Below are positions 1 to 11,043 of a stretch of 64,000 nucleotides of DNA, piece after piece (position 1 is the stretch's first letter; every line of letters begins with the position of its first letter). The DNA is taken from contig NC_064045.1 in assembly GCF_932526225.1 (NCBI RefSeq), positions 10,196,022-10,260,021 of the forward strand, read 5' to 3'. The position numbers and the translations under genes were made by a program. The stretch comes from Nematostella vectensis (lineage: Eukaryota > Cnidaria > Anthozoa > Actiniaria > Edwardsiidae). The notes below the pieces were generated by a model. It had not been told where the DNA came from and did not search any database. It worked only from the letters and a program-made list of their open reading frames with translations.

Positions 1-1237
1 AAGGCTTTTCGTCACGGTCCCTGGCTGACTGCATTACTGACTGCCTTACTCGGACCGTTTTCATGATGTTGCGCATGCATCTAAAAGGCCGCAAACTGGC
101 CGGCCACAGCTGATCCAAAATTGGAAAAGGTATTTGACTCTAGCGCCAATTTGACTATAGCACTCTGACAGCATTTTTTATAGCTTTGTCTGTAAACTCC
201 ACTTTGTACGACATTTTAGATCAGCAGTGGCCCGCCAGTCTGTGGCATTTTGGATGCGCGCGCAACAACGATTATCTACAGACAAAGGGAATAGCGCGAA
301 GTTAATAAAACTTTGAGGGCAGTCTTTGATTGTTTTCTTTACGCGATAAACCCCGTGCAAACAGAGCCAAGATCTGCAGCCATTGTTGTCGCCGCTACGC
401 CGGCTGACCAAACAATGGAAATGTTTGTGACCCGGGAAGGAGGGGGGGGGGGGGGGGGGGAGGGGGGGGGGAGGGAGGGGGCTCTTCAGGGTAAAAGCGA
501 TAGGAATGCTCGTCGGGAAATTCGAAAAATACCCCTAAAAAAATACCTGCACGGCCAAAAATTGCTACCATAAAAAATACTCCAGAAGCGCTAAAAAATG
601 CCATTTTGAAGAGAACAGCCTATTTTTCTTGGATACCCCTTAAAAATAAATGAGGCCAAATTTTGACCCCTAAAAAATACTCGGGGCGGGGGGGGGGGGA
701 GGGGTTGTGAACTGCCTCTTAAGTACGTACCTCACAACACGGTTATTTGAACAGCGCCAGCAATTCTAGGCCAGCGTCTCACCAACGTTGTTGGCTTAGA
801 TCCCTCATATATGGTTCATTATAGTAATGGTTATGTTAGGGGTAGAGACTAGGGACACTATAGTGAATCATATATGAATGATCTACCGTTGCTGGCGCTA
901 TTTGCAAAATAAAGGATCTTGTATTCTGAAAGGTCGCGCAACAACGACTTTCTTTTAAGGCGCGTAAGGAGGGGTAACGGTCGCGAAGGACACGCGATAG
1001 AGACATTAAGGGAACGCCAGCAAAGACCACTGGTTAAGCTTGCCCGATTCTTCCCCAGCTGTGAAAAACTATCCAGACAAGAACCTGTTTTCCACTTTAT
1101 AGTCTAAATACTTTCCTTTCCTATAAGGAAAAGTAAAAGCTTTAGGTCATCAGGTTTATAATCTTCCAGATTTCTACTTTATATTTCTGAAATAATATTG
1201 TCTACAAGACAAACTCATTTTCGCGTATTTTTTTTAC
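1..1237. other. Non-coding flank with poly-G tracts
   Basis: I see no supportable gene here. Positions about 440-480 hold an almost pure G tract broken by single A residues, and 684-702 hold another G run in a context of AAAAATAC-type repeats. The small open frames across these tracts are low-complexity translations and are not credible. The region lies downstream of the minus-strand TSR3 gene, so part of it may be its 3' UTR. Confidence 0.6.
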
Positions 1238-1745
1238 CTACATGTTTATTGTGTGAACTGATTCGGCTAAGGTGTCTATAGCTTCTACGTCTTTATGTTG
1301 GTATTCTGGGGTGTTGAGTTCTCCATTTTCGGAATTTCCAGTTCCTTCTGGATTGTTCCTTGATGTAGTACCACCACAGCTGTTGGCAGTAAAGCCTGTG
1401 TCTTTAAATGATCGGCATGGATCACCATCAGCAACAGTATCAACATTCTTAAGTCTTCCTACTAGTTGTTGTTCACTTTGAGTCTGCTCATTGCAACCAT
1501 ACTTCTTCTTGTCTTTACCATCATCATCATTTCCATTGTCATCACTTTCGTTTTCCTTATCATCACATATAACTTTGTCAGCGTTGTCAGCATCTCCTTC
1601 ATCATTGTCATCATCATCATTATCATAATCACTGTCACCACATATAACAGCGTCAGCATCTCCATCATTGACTACATCATCTTTATTTTCACCATGAGTA
1701 TCATGTGCATGTTCATCATCACTGCTTTTATCACAATCATCATCT
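1238..1745 (-). CDS. TSR3: Probable acidic C-terminal exon of TSR3
   Basis: On the minus strand an open frame of about 168 codons runs to a TAG at 1238-1240. It has no usable ATG and begins next to splice-acceptor-like sequence: a pyrimidine-rich stretch ending TTTTTTAG near 1758, then a second AG at about 1746. The product is strongly acidic, with repeated D/N/E runs such as DYDNDDDDNDEGD. TSR3 proteins are known to carry acidic C-terminal tails, and this exon lies on the same strand 1 kb downstream of the TSR3 core. The donor at about 2854 (CAAG|GTTTGG, phase 1) joins in frame to the AG at about 1746, extending the protein to roughly 415 aa. The stronger upstream AG would need a phase-2 donor. 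The exact junction, and whether a further exon lies between, are unresolved. Confidence 0.45.
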
Positions 1746-1953
1746 TCAGAGTCACTAAAAAAGAGATAATCTTTTTTTCATTCATTCGTGTAAAGACTAT
1801 GACATACAGTACTATTATCCAATAAAACCCCTATACACCAAAGCCTGCACAAATAAGCCACTGCCCACCTCCCCTTTCACACACATCACCCTGTACTAGA
1901 ACACAAGTGAGTCTGCTTAACCTTTCAAAGAGCTCTACAAAATATCCTATTCC

Positions 1954-2200
1954 TTATTTACTGTCATTTATTTTACATTTATGTGCATGTTTTTTAACTT
2001 TTGTTATTTTCTCATTATATTTTAACTCACTTCTTTCTCCAGCAGCATGTACACCAGTACCCCTTATAAGCCTTTTTGTTTTCTGGTCTATACCTCTGCT
2101 ACCCACTACCTCCTTTTTAATCTTCTCATTCACCCTATTTGCCATGGTAAGAACAACCACATCACTATTCCGGACACTCCTTATATTCCAACTCTATTTA
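1954..2200 (-). CDS. Basic open frame of unknown status (possible extra exon)
   Basis: A lysine-rich minus-strand frame of about 80 codons ends at a TAA at 1954. It lies between the TSR3 core and the acidic tail exon. A GTAAAT donor-like site sits just before the stop, but its phase does not fit the strong acceptor of the tail exon. I recognise no domain. It could be an alternative TSR3 exon or chance. Confidence 0.12.
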
Positions 2201-2798
2201 TTGTAGCATTATCCCTACTGCCCTCACCCCTGTCACCAACCTCTACCCGTATCACAATCATTATCCCCCTTTTATGTCCCCCTTCTTCCCAGGTGCCATG
2301 GTACAAATACCCGCTTTTAACCTAAAACATCATTATGGACCCACTGATCAAAGCTCATTCTACACAGTTTTCAAAGTTTTTTATACCTAGGATAGTCTAG
2401 ACCGGCTGATGGTACTGTTCTGTTGGGATTAAAGTGTTCCTTGTCCATATCAATGTCCATCAAGTCTAAAATAAAAACCATCACAATTCTAGAATAATAC
2501 ACATCAAATAAAATTCCTGAGGTGAGATACAGTGTGTCTATGATTGAGCTGCACAAATGCAGGGTAACCATGCATGTCCCCCATGCCTGCAAAGATGTAG
2601 GTCATTTTTTATTGAATAAGAGTCAAATACTACCTTTTTCCATATGATACACAAGCATGGGCACCCCCTAAGCAAATCCTGTGACATGCCTACTTCACAT
2701 GGCTATGGATGCCTACTTCACATGGCTATGGCTGCATGTGTATTAAAGCTATGTTTCATCAATTCACAGAATCGCACCAACAGTGCATTCTAGAAGAG

Positions 2799-4732
2799 CT
2801 ACAAATGTACAGAAGCCCCTGCCACCCCCACCCCCCCCCCCAAACCTTGTTTCTTGAAACTAACTACTGTACCATCTGAACTTTCCTTGGACCTTGCCCG
2901 CTCCTTGTCACACTTGTCAAGCCAGTTTTGCTGCACCTCAACAACCTCCTTGCTGTTTTTACATGCTGCATAAAGTTCTAAAAGCTCCCTTTGAAAAAAA
3001 AGAAAGATATGGTAATAAAAAGAGAAAGAAAAGATGAGGGGACAGACCTGTAGCAAGGATTTCGAGCAAGGGGTTCCTTTACCAATTCTCTTGTCCTAGC
3101 TTGCAGTTGTACTTGGGGGTGGTTGGGGGAGGGGTGGCGGGGTTCTTCCAATTTTCAGTGACATCAACTGGACTGATTCATGAGGTGAAAGGCACCTCAA
3201 CCGATTATACCGATCATATATGACAAAAACAAAAAAATTTATAGTGAACAAACCTATTGAGATCATAGAATGTTGGTCCCCACTTGAATCTCTTCAAGAT
3301 AAACAGTCCAAGCTCCTCAAATCCTAAAAACAGAAACATGGGAAAGCATGAGTCTTGAGTTAAGCCAGGGCCTAACTGAAATTAACCCAAGTAATCATAT
3401 TTTTGGCACTCAGCGTAAATATAAAAATGGAAAAGGTGAAGAGGGACTTGTCATTGTCATTTTATTGTTATTATTATCTTCATTGTTTTTAATCATTCTA
3501 TTCAAAATCATGAACATGTCAAGAACATATATATCAATAACATACATACAAAGAAATGAACTACATACCAGTAATATACAAGGTAGCAGCGTAAGCCTCA
3601 ACACAAGACAGCTTGCAAGGACGTCCATAATTGATAGGGTTAGCAGCAACAAGATATGGTAGCAATCGTGGAAAGCTGCCACGCATCCTCTTGAAGGGCG
3701 TGCCCTCCAGTTTGGCCCATGAGCAGTCAATCACAGCGATCCCATGGCTCTCAACAATACCACGGTCCCCTGGAGACACACACTGTGTACCCACTGGACT
3801 TAGGACCAGGCCAGTAAAAGAATGAGAGAGTCTGAGCGTCTGGACAAAACCAAGCCTAGCAAGCTTTTTTCCAGAACACTTTTTAGGATCACAATGTTCC
3901 AAGTCCTGAAAATGAGTAACGTGATTTAACAATCTTAATTAGATCCCTCGACTAACTTCAAATAAAACCAGACACAAACTGTAGACAGAAGCAAAGCATA
4001 AATTATATTTGCCAAAAAATTGCAGTTTGCTCTTGATAGCCAATATCCATGGAGAGATGCCTCAGTCTTATTAGGTGCAGAGATCTAACTTTTAGTTTGT
4101 ATTATACCATTTTATTGAGCAAAATACAGTGATCTAATATTTTGCATACATGCTTACCCACATAGCCAGAGGAAATGGGAATCCGCGACCAAAAGTCTTC
4201 TCTCCAGCACTTGCTTCACTATCTTAGGTAAAAAAAAAAGATAAAATTGTTGATATAAAAGATCTGGTATTTATTAACACAATATGGCACAACTTGGTAT
4301 AAACTGAAACCTCTAGTTCCCAAGGGCTGCTTTTCTAGTCTTCGAGTCTTAAAATCCCCATTAAATTAAACTGTTATTTTTTCTAAATTTCTTTTAGGAA
4401 TTCGGTTTAACAGCGATCGGCAATTTGATTTCTCTTTCTAAAATTAGGTTGGTAATTTTTAAACCACAAAATAAAATGAACGTGACATTGCGGCTCTTTT
4501 CAACTCTTACACTTGCTATTTTCAATTCACACTTAATAATCAATTCCAATAATTAGATTAAAAGCCTTAAAAACATGGTGGATATTATACCATCCTCGAA
4601 TTCGTGTCTTGATGGAAATGAACCGCCATCTTGATCTGACCATTTCTTCTCAAACTTCGATGTTTTGTTAAATTTACTTCTGTGATCTTTCTTCTGATCT
4701 GCTCTCTTTCCTCCTCCTTTATGTTTTCCCAT
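2799..4732 (-). CDS. TSR3: TSR3, 18S rRNA aminocarboxypropyltransferase
   Basis: TSR3 transfers the 3-amino-3-carboxypropyl group of SAM to a hypermodified pseudouridine in 18S rRNA during late 40S maturation. Five minus-strand exons join in frame: 4591-4732, 4158-4222, 3569-3905, 3254-3323 and 2799-2988 (267 aa if the last exon runs to its stop). The family signature is clear: a basic N terminus ([10 protein letters not shown]), FPFPLAMW, then [66 protein letters not shown] and [18 protein letters not shown]. The [15 protein letters not shown] stretch is the conserved core. The ATG at 4732 is chosen because it gives the conserved basic start. The 3' end is uncertain: the last exon reads into a G-rich stretch before its stop, and a donor at about 2854 may instead splice it to the acidic exon near 1.7 kb. 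Confidence 0.93.
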
Positions 4733-4864
4733 ATCTTTCAGCAAAACCAAAAATATTAACAGACAAAATAGTATTTGACCAAAGTTATAGAATATAGGTC
4801 CGCCATATTGTTTACTTGGTAGCCACGCCAGATGATAACCATAGGGTATGCAAGCGCTTTCTTA

Positions 4865-5305
4865 TAAGGCCCTGGCCAAACGAGGACACATGTTGCCGGA
4901 AACATTGGGGAAACATGTTTCCTAAATGTCCGAGGGTGGCCATACGGTTACGGGAAACATGTTTCCCCTGCAGCGCCACGTGCAATGTCCAAGTCAAGTA
5001 CAGAGCTCCGTAAATATCGAAAAAGCAGAGCCGTAGATTACATTTGATCATTTCGAAATTGAAAATCATAATCTGTATACATAAGGCAATCACAGCGAGC
5101 TTTTGGGGAGTGGTTTTCTAAGGCAACAACGACAAAAATTGTGATTAAAAATAAAATTTAAAAACAGCGCACGCTCGTTTGAAATGACGCCATTCTTTAG
5201 CGCGCGCGTGAAAATAACGAAACCGAAAACTGGAAAACATCGAGGAAGCATGCGCTCGGACAACATGTTTCCGGCAACATGTTTCCTCGTTTGGCCAGGG
5301 CCTTA
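4865..5305. mobile_element. Foldback MITE, copy 1
   Basis: The element begins TAAGGCCCTGGCCAAACGAG and ends with its inverse, CGTTTGGCCAGGGCCTTA. The termini are followed inward by alternating GGAAACATGTTTCC palindromes. About 250 bp of unrelated AT-rich sequence lies between the arms. It has no coding capacity. It lies in the promoter-proximal region of TSR3, whose ATG is at 4732. Confidence 0.85.
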
Positions 5306-5325
5306 GGTGACAATCGAAAATCAAA

Positions 5326-5512
5326 TAAGGCCCTGGCCAAACGAGGACACATGTTGCCGGAAACATGTTGTCCGAGCGCATGCTTTCCGTGGCGCTGCAG
5401 GGGAAACATGTTTCCCGATGTTTCGTAACCGTTTGGCCACCCTCGGAAACATTTAGGAAACATGTTTCCCCAATGTTTCCGGCAACATGTGTCCTCGTTT
5501 GGCCAGGGCCTA
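5326..5512. mobile_element. Foldback MITE, copy 2 (short form)
   Basis: This is a second, 187-bp member of the family at 4865-5305, with the same TAAGGCCCTGGCC terminus and its inverse at the right end. Its right half is the reverse complement of the left arm of copy 1, including the GTGGCGCTGCAGGGG and GTTTGGCCACCCTCGG segments. That fits internal deletion of one parent element. The open frames crossing it on both strands come from the palindrome. Confidence 0.85.
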
Positions 5513-5536
5513 AAAACACGAACGTATCGAGCATGG

Positions 5537-6046
5537 GTTCTTACGGAGCCCGGGAAGTGTCATGCAAGATCGTGGGAAAACTTTTTCATTGGATCTTGTT
5601 TTTTTTTTTTTTGCACGACTTTTTGTACGACTTTTTGCCCGACTTTCCGCACAACTTTTTGTACGACTGCACGACTTTTTGCACGACTTTCTGCACAACT
5701 TTCTATATGACTTTTTGCACACCTTTTCTTTGTTTACTAAGTACTGAGTATGTTATAGTGTCAACATGGCGACGCAGCGTGATGATATTATATTATATTA
5801 TTATTATTATTGTTACTGTTACTGTTACTGATGCTGTTGCTGTTGCTGTTGCTGTTGTTGTTGTTGTTGTTGTTGTTGTTATTGTTATCGAGTTCCTAGG
5901 ATTGGCTGGGGGTTTGCGCAGTCGTGCAGAAAGTTTTAATTAAGTCGTGCAGAAAGACGTGCAGAAAATCATGCAAAAAATAATAAACACGATCTAATGA
6001 AAAATTTGGCCGCGATATTACATGGCACTTCCCGCTCCGTAAGTTC
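5537..6046. mobile_element. Foldback element filled with simple repeats
   Basis: The left arm starts GTTCTTACGGAGC and continues GGGAAGTGTCATGCAAGATCG. The right end is an imperfect inverse (CGATATTACATGGCACTTCCC, then GCTCCGTAAGTTC). Between the arms are a 12-bp-type repeat of GCACGACTTTTT (about 5610-5720) and a run of ATT, GTTACT and GTTGCT microsatellites (about 5786-5885). No coding capacity is seen, and the ORFs here are repeat translations. Confidence 0.7.
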
Positions 6047-6845
6047 TCGAATTTTGAAAATACTTATTCTCTTTTCATAGTGAATTTTGAGCGGCCCAAG
6101 AAGCCCAAATCGGCCTGGAGGTATGAACAAATCCTGTTACAGATAAAAATTTTGTTAAAAAAAAAGAGAGAGCTGGATGATATTTCCAGCCAACTGGAAA
6201 AAAAAAAATAAGTCTTTAGATTTTAGAGTTTTTAGAGTATTTTTAAAATGTAATGGAAAGTGTGACGGTCCCAATTCCGTCACGCTTTGATGTCACATTC
6301 ATTTATTCATGATTCGGAGAAATCTCGATACTATTTGCATTGTTTATAGACCTGTTACTACAATCCATAAGTTTGTGGAACTTAATCGTGAAATATACTA
6401 AACTCAAACATAAAATTGAGAAATATTATTAGATCATATTATTTTGAGAAAGAAACTTCACGATTTTATAGACTATCTCGTTCCTTAACGACTTGTTGAC
6501 GTTACTGTGTGACATTTTCTATACGTCACGCGCCGGGGCGGGCACTTCACTCTAGTGTAATCTCGCTACCACCGTATACTCCGAATAATTCATTCGGGAT
6601 TCATCTACTAGGTACGTACTGATTTACCATGTCTTCATCTCTTGTAAGCTAGAATGCCTTCAAAAGCACCCACTCCAGCCTAATATCGTTTATTTTCTTC
6701 TTTACCGATATGCATTCTGCACATTTAGGTGTTCTTTCTGAAATACTCTAGTCGTGATCATGCTCAAACGAAGCTCGATTTCGGAGTTTTGCTCGTGTCA
6801 ATAATGCCAACTCCCTCTTTGTTATCGCACGAAAGATTCATTCTG

Positions 6846-7013
6846 TCAGATGAGTTGTTTTTCGTAGATTCTCTCGATAGCTTTTGCCAGTTCTTTCATT
6901 TGATTTTCTGTTTCAAACTTGGATGTTTCAAAGAGGAGTTTTGCAACCTTGGAATGCAAGGTATTTTCCGGTTTATAGTAACACGAGGAAGAAACCGAAT
7001 CTCCAAAACTCAT
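6846..7013 (-). CDS. Small open frame, hypothetical
   Basis: A 55-codon minus-strand frame starts MSFGDSVSSSCYY and ends KAIERIYEKQLI before a TGA. Its composition is more protein-like than the surrounding chance frames: an amphipathic, probably helical second half and little low complexity. I recognise no family and see no convincing splice partner. It could be a short single-exon gene or an exon of an unrecognised gene. Confidence 0.22.
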   Translation of the reverse strand: MSFGDSVSSSCYYKPENTLHSKVAKLLFETSKFETENQMKELAKAIERIYEKQLI

Positions 7014-8374
7014 ACTTAAAGAAAACAACTATGTTAAAACCACTGTAAGCATTACTCGTGCTGTAAATAAGCGCTCCTGGTCTTTCTAAGTATATTTGAT
7101 GCTTTTAAATCTTTATTTTATTGTATTTTATTCGAGATTTCCACGAAACTGTCACCTACCCTATCACCCCCTCTGTAATATAAACTGAACAATGTCGTTT
7201 GCAAAGAGATTGAAAACTCAACCGCAAATAAAGGATCTTTCATGATTAAAATAGAGCTATTCAAAAAGTCACCTTAAGTTTTTTTTATTTCTAAACACGT
7301 CGTAGTAAAAAAAAAAAGAAAAAAAAATAGAACTTCATGCAAATGGTTGTTTTGATCTTTCAAAATTTGCATGTTGTTAGGATATGGTAAGTTTAATTTC
7401 ACTTTTTGTATATTTAAACTCTTTTGTATGTTAGCGCTGTTAACAAAATGGAATATTCTTCTGCGTGGTTTCGGATATGGTTTGGTGCACTTGACTGGTT
7501 TCCGCTGTTCGGTGTCTCAACCACGAACAATACAGGATAAAGTATTATTGTGCGAGGACAGTATTGTGTATGGTTCGAATAAAAGCAAACAGAAAATGGT
7601 GGTTTATCAAACAGTTTCTGTCACACACATGAGGATGATTCATTGAAAATATATTTATTTCAAAACTCCGTGGCCTAAATTCAACATGTACTGACAGTTG
7701 TTCCTATCTTTAGAGTGTTGAACTTTGAAATTTTATATCATTCATATTGGGTTTCATCAGAGGTGATATCAAATTTTGAGGTGTAGGCTGTAGTTAGTTA
7801 TTATAATAATTGAAAGTTAATTTTAACCTTGCTTTGTTTAATACCCATTTGAGATCACATTGATTGGTTATATTCTTCTAATCTAATATACTTGACGGCT
7901 GTGTTATACCTCAAAACATAATACTTGAAGTAAAACATTTCAAAGTTCTTAAAAGAATTTTGATATTGCTGCCCTCAAAATAAAAAAAAGTAATACAGGG
8001 TGAGTAGTGTGAGTTGTCTATACTCATTCTGCTATACTCACTGGACTCTATCTTTTTGGCGTTTAATACTAGCTATAATTATATGCTGTAGTTGATAATA
8101 AGGGGGCCATTAGGGACTTTTAACTCAGCAGGTGTTTACTTGGTAATGAATATTTTCTAGTAGAAAACCACACTAGAACCCCATTAATTTTCTCTAGACA
8201 TGGGGGGGGGGGGGGCAGAATATTCTGAATATTTTATGATTTTGAATAAAAATCCTGGGGATTTTAAAAGAGGGGCACTGAAACAAATTGATACTGAAAG
8301 GGGAGTTCTGAAATCAGGTGTTCTGAGGTGTTCTTCCCTCCCCCTCAGGGTAATTAATGAACATACATGATTCT

Positions 8375-8545
8375 CATAGCTGTCAACTCACCTGCATTGG
8401 GCGGGTGTCACAAGATTTTGGGCCTCATCACAAGCCCAATTATACATTCTCTGTATTCACCTACATTGGCTCTCTTGGTTTTTTTTACATATCTACTGCA
8501 TTTCACCCAATTTTGCAAGATTTCTGTCCAAGTTGTTTTCACAGC
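8375..8545 (+). repeat. Dispersed repeat, copy A
   Basis: A stretch of about 170 bp containing GGTGTCACAAGATTTT, ATCACAAGCC and TCACCTACATTGGCTCT matches the minus strand of about 43065-43235. The similarity spans the whole segment with scattered substitutions, so it is an old interspersed repeat. The overlapping ORFs in two frames are not genes. Confidence 0.7.
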
Positions 8546-8650
8546 TATGGATTCTATTTAAAACTAACCTGTTTTTTAACTTGACATGTTTTTATAAGTG
8601 ACTAGAGCTATTCACTAAACATATTTTCATACATGTTTTATGTATAGTCT

Positions 8651-10149
8651 ATGGACAGTAAACCCTCGTTTGATTATAATCGTATGCAAGAAGGACCTGA
8701 GATGGCACAACCTGTCACTGGACAACCAGGATATCCTCCGCAGCAGGGCTATCCTCCGCAGCAGGGCTATCCGCCTCAGCAGGGCTACCCTCATGCCCAA
8801 ACCACTCATACAACAGTGGTAGTGCAACAGCCTACAGTTGTGCAGCAAGGGCAACGGGACTGGCATTCCGGCATGTGTGGCTGCTTTGATGATATTGGCT
8901 CTTGTAAGTAGCTGCCATATATCTGGTATAGGCTGTGTTTAATGTGATATTGGCATTAATATAAGTAGCTGTTTTATATCTTGCTAGGCTAATCTCACCA
9001 AAACTGAGAACCTTCAGTTTTGGCTGTAATCACAACATGCAAAAGCTCCCAGCTTTTAGGCAATTATTTTCCCTAGTAAAGTCTCAAGAATTTAAAAGAC
9101 GCACTATGTTGATTTAATTCTTTTAGTACTAGATTTTTATAGTCTATAACTCGCTATTATACCTACATTTTCATGTAACTAAAATCAGATGCATTATATC
9201 TGTGGATGGATATTCTCAAATTGTACTATAAAAATGCTTATTCTTACTGTAGGTCTCCTTAGCAGTTCAGTTTCATCTGTATTTGAGCCAAAGCAGACCC
9301 TGTAAGATTTGGGGGGCACAATGCAGAAACATTAATGGGGAGGGGGCACAGCCACACCCCTACTGGTCATTTCCTGATAATTTTTCTAAATATTGGGGGG
9401 GCACCTGCCCCCAGTGTCCCACCCCCTGCACCCCCTGTCATCTTGTCTGATTTATTTGAAAATGTTACTAGGTCTTCTGGGCTACTTCTGTCCATGCTTC
9501 TTGCTGATTGATGTTTCCCAGCGTATGGGAGAAGGTTGCTGCTTCCCATGTTGCTGCCCAGGGGCGCTTGTGGGTCTTCGTGTCAAGCTCAGGGTAGAGC
9601 AAAACATCCAAGTGAGTGGCACGCCCAGGTCCATCACCCAGGATTACAATTGCGGGGAAAGAGGGGTGGGGGTGGGGGGGCTCTGGGACTAAAATCTCAC
9701 TTTGTAGAGGCTATCCAGGGCTGGGAATGGTTTCAGGCGTGGTCCACATCAGTGTCATCTCCAGGGGCGGAGGAGGGATTTTGAACAATAGTAGGGAGAC
9801 TGGGGGGTGTAGTACCCCCTTTTTTAGCTGATATAAGGAACATGCAAACAGTGAGCTTTGGATCCTACCTCAAAATAACTGGGTACACACACCACCATAT
9901 TGAGTGAAAAAGTGGCTTTTAGGGGGGGGGGGGGGGGTAAAGAGGGTAAAATTGCCCTCTCTTTTTGGCATGGCACAAACAAAGAAGGGTTAAGAATCTA
10001 GTAAGGGTTAGCGCTAATTTTTGCATCCTCTTGAGCTACTTATTTGTCATTTGTAGGGTTCTCTGATTAATGACTACTGCGCCGTTCAGTGCTTGCCGCT
10101 TTGTGTGCTCTGCCAGCTTTCCCGTGAGCTGAAGCACCTTGGGCGCTAA
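8651..10149 (+). CDS. PLAC8/cornifelin-family cysteine-rich protein
   Basis: Three plus-strand exons (8651-8903, 9472-9611, 10057-10149) join in frame to 161 aa. Residues 1-75 are rich in Pro, Gln and Gly with three tandem YPPQQG units (about residues 28-47), typical of the hydrophilic heads of this family. The PLAC8 domain follows from about residue 76: RDWHSGMCGCFDDIGSC, then LLGYFCPCFLLIDVSQRMGE, GCCFPCCCPGA, and GSLINDYCAVQCLPLCVLCQ near the C terminus. The CC/CPC cysteine pattern and the hydrophobic C-rich segments are the family hallmarks. Members include PLAC8, cornifelin and plant FCR/PCR proteins, which are small membrane-associated proteins with varied roles, so no specific function is assigned. 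The ATG is the first in the exon, just after an acceptor-like TATAG. An AATAAA lies at 10349-10354. Confidence 0.9.
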
Positions 10150-10348
10150 GATGCTTAGAAGACTGGATCCCTTAAGAAGACATGTGTGGGAAGATGAGCA
10201 AATAGATACATTAGTATAGACTGGAAATAATATACACCTATTTCAAAAAAGGTTGTCAGTGCAAATGGCGAATGGCAAATAGTAAATGGCAGTTCTAAGC
10301 CCGAACGGTGCTTCTGGGTACTAACCATTTGTAAAATTAAAGGTGTTA

Positions 10349-10354
10349 AATAAA
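10349..10354 (+). terminator. Polyadenylation signal, PLAC8-type gene
   Basis: This is a canonical AATAAA 200 bp downstream of the stop codon at 10149, on the gene's strand, and the first such hexamer after the coding region. Confidence 0.6.
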
Positions 10355-10873
10355 GTCTAGCAATGTCAGAGACATACATTGATGATCTTTAATGGATAAT
10401 TGTTTGATTTATACATATTCTTCAGCATTTAGTGAAATTTTATGAGACCCATGGTTCCTTTCGGTCCTAGAACTGCCATTTGCCAATCGCCATTTGCCGT
10501 TTCGCACTGACAACGTTTTTTGAAATAAGTATATGTTCTTTTTACACCAAAACTGATGAAGTTAAATAACACTTAAACAATCACAGGTATCCTGAACACA
10601 ATTTTATAAAATAAATCTGCATTTTAAATTTTCTTTTCCCTGATCGTTATGATTTGTGTTAACTATTTTATTATGAAGAATTTTACCCTCGAGAAAAAAA
10701 ATCTTTAACAAAGTTTCTACAATTTGCAATCTGATGATGTACAATAATTAAATTCATAATAGGTTGTTCTACTTCATCACATTGATATTCGTTAGTTTTC
10801 TTTTTGGCAAAGCCGTATAGTGTTTTCCATTGTTGATTTTGTACACTCTTAGAAATTGAAGTCCTTTAGATAC

Positions 10874-11043
10874 AGGCCTGGCTAAACTAGGCGACATGTA
10901 GCGTGTGTCATGTCTCCGAATTTTGTAGAGCGCGACACAAAAATGTTTCTCAACTATCAGAGAATCATTTCTTTTTCGCTTCTGTAAGACTTTGTCGCAC
11001 GCTACAAGTCGCGCTAGACATGTCGCCTAGTTTAGCCAGGCCT
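10874..11043. mobile_element. MITE with AGGCCTGGCTAAACTAGG termini, copy 1
   Basis: The left end AGGCCTGGCTAAACTAGGCG and the right end CGCCTAGTTTAGCCAGGCCT are perfect inverses over about 20 bp. ACATGT follows inside each end. The element is 170 bp and non-coding. A lone terminus of the same family lies at 11609-11636, interrupted by a 6-bp AGCTTT duplication. Confidence 0.85.

Larger units (their letters stand above)
6047..8650. other. Intergenic region between TSR3/MITEs and the PLAC8 gene
   Basis: No gene is supported apart from one weak small open frame (6846-7013, listed separately). The 5' UTR or upstream exon of the PLAC8-type gene probably lies in the right part, because its coding exon is preceded by TTTTATGTATAG, which looks like an acceptor. 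A poly-G tract is at about 8200-8215. A dispersed repeat shared with 43.1-43.2 kb occupies about 8375-8545. Confidence 0.5.

Noticed and set aside
1466-1825. 119-aa plus-strand hydrophobic frame
   Set aside because: It is the antisense of the acidic (GAT/GAC-rich) TSR3 tail exon, so its Ile/Val/Thr runs are composition shadows.
5145-5943. Several open frames of 80-190 aa on both strands
   Set aside because: They cross palindromic MITE arms and the simple repeats between 5600 and 5885. The same words appear on both strands.
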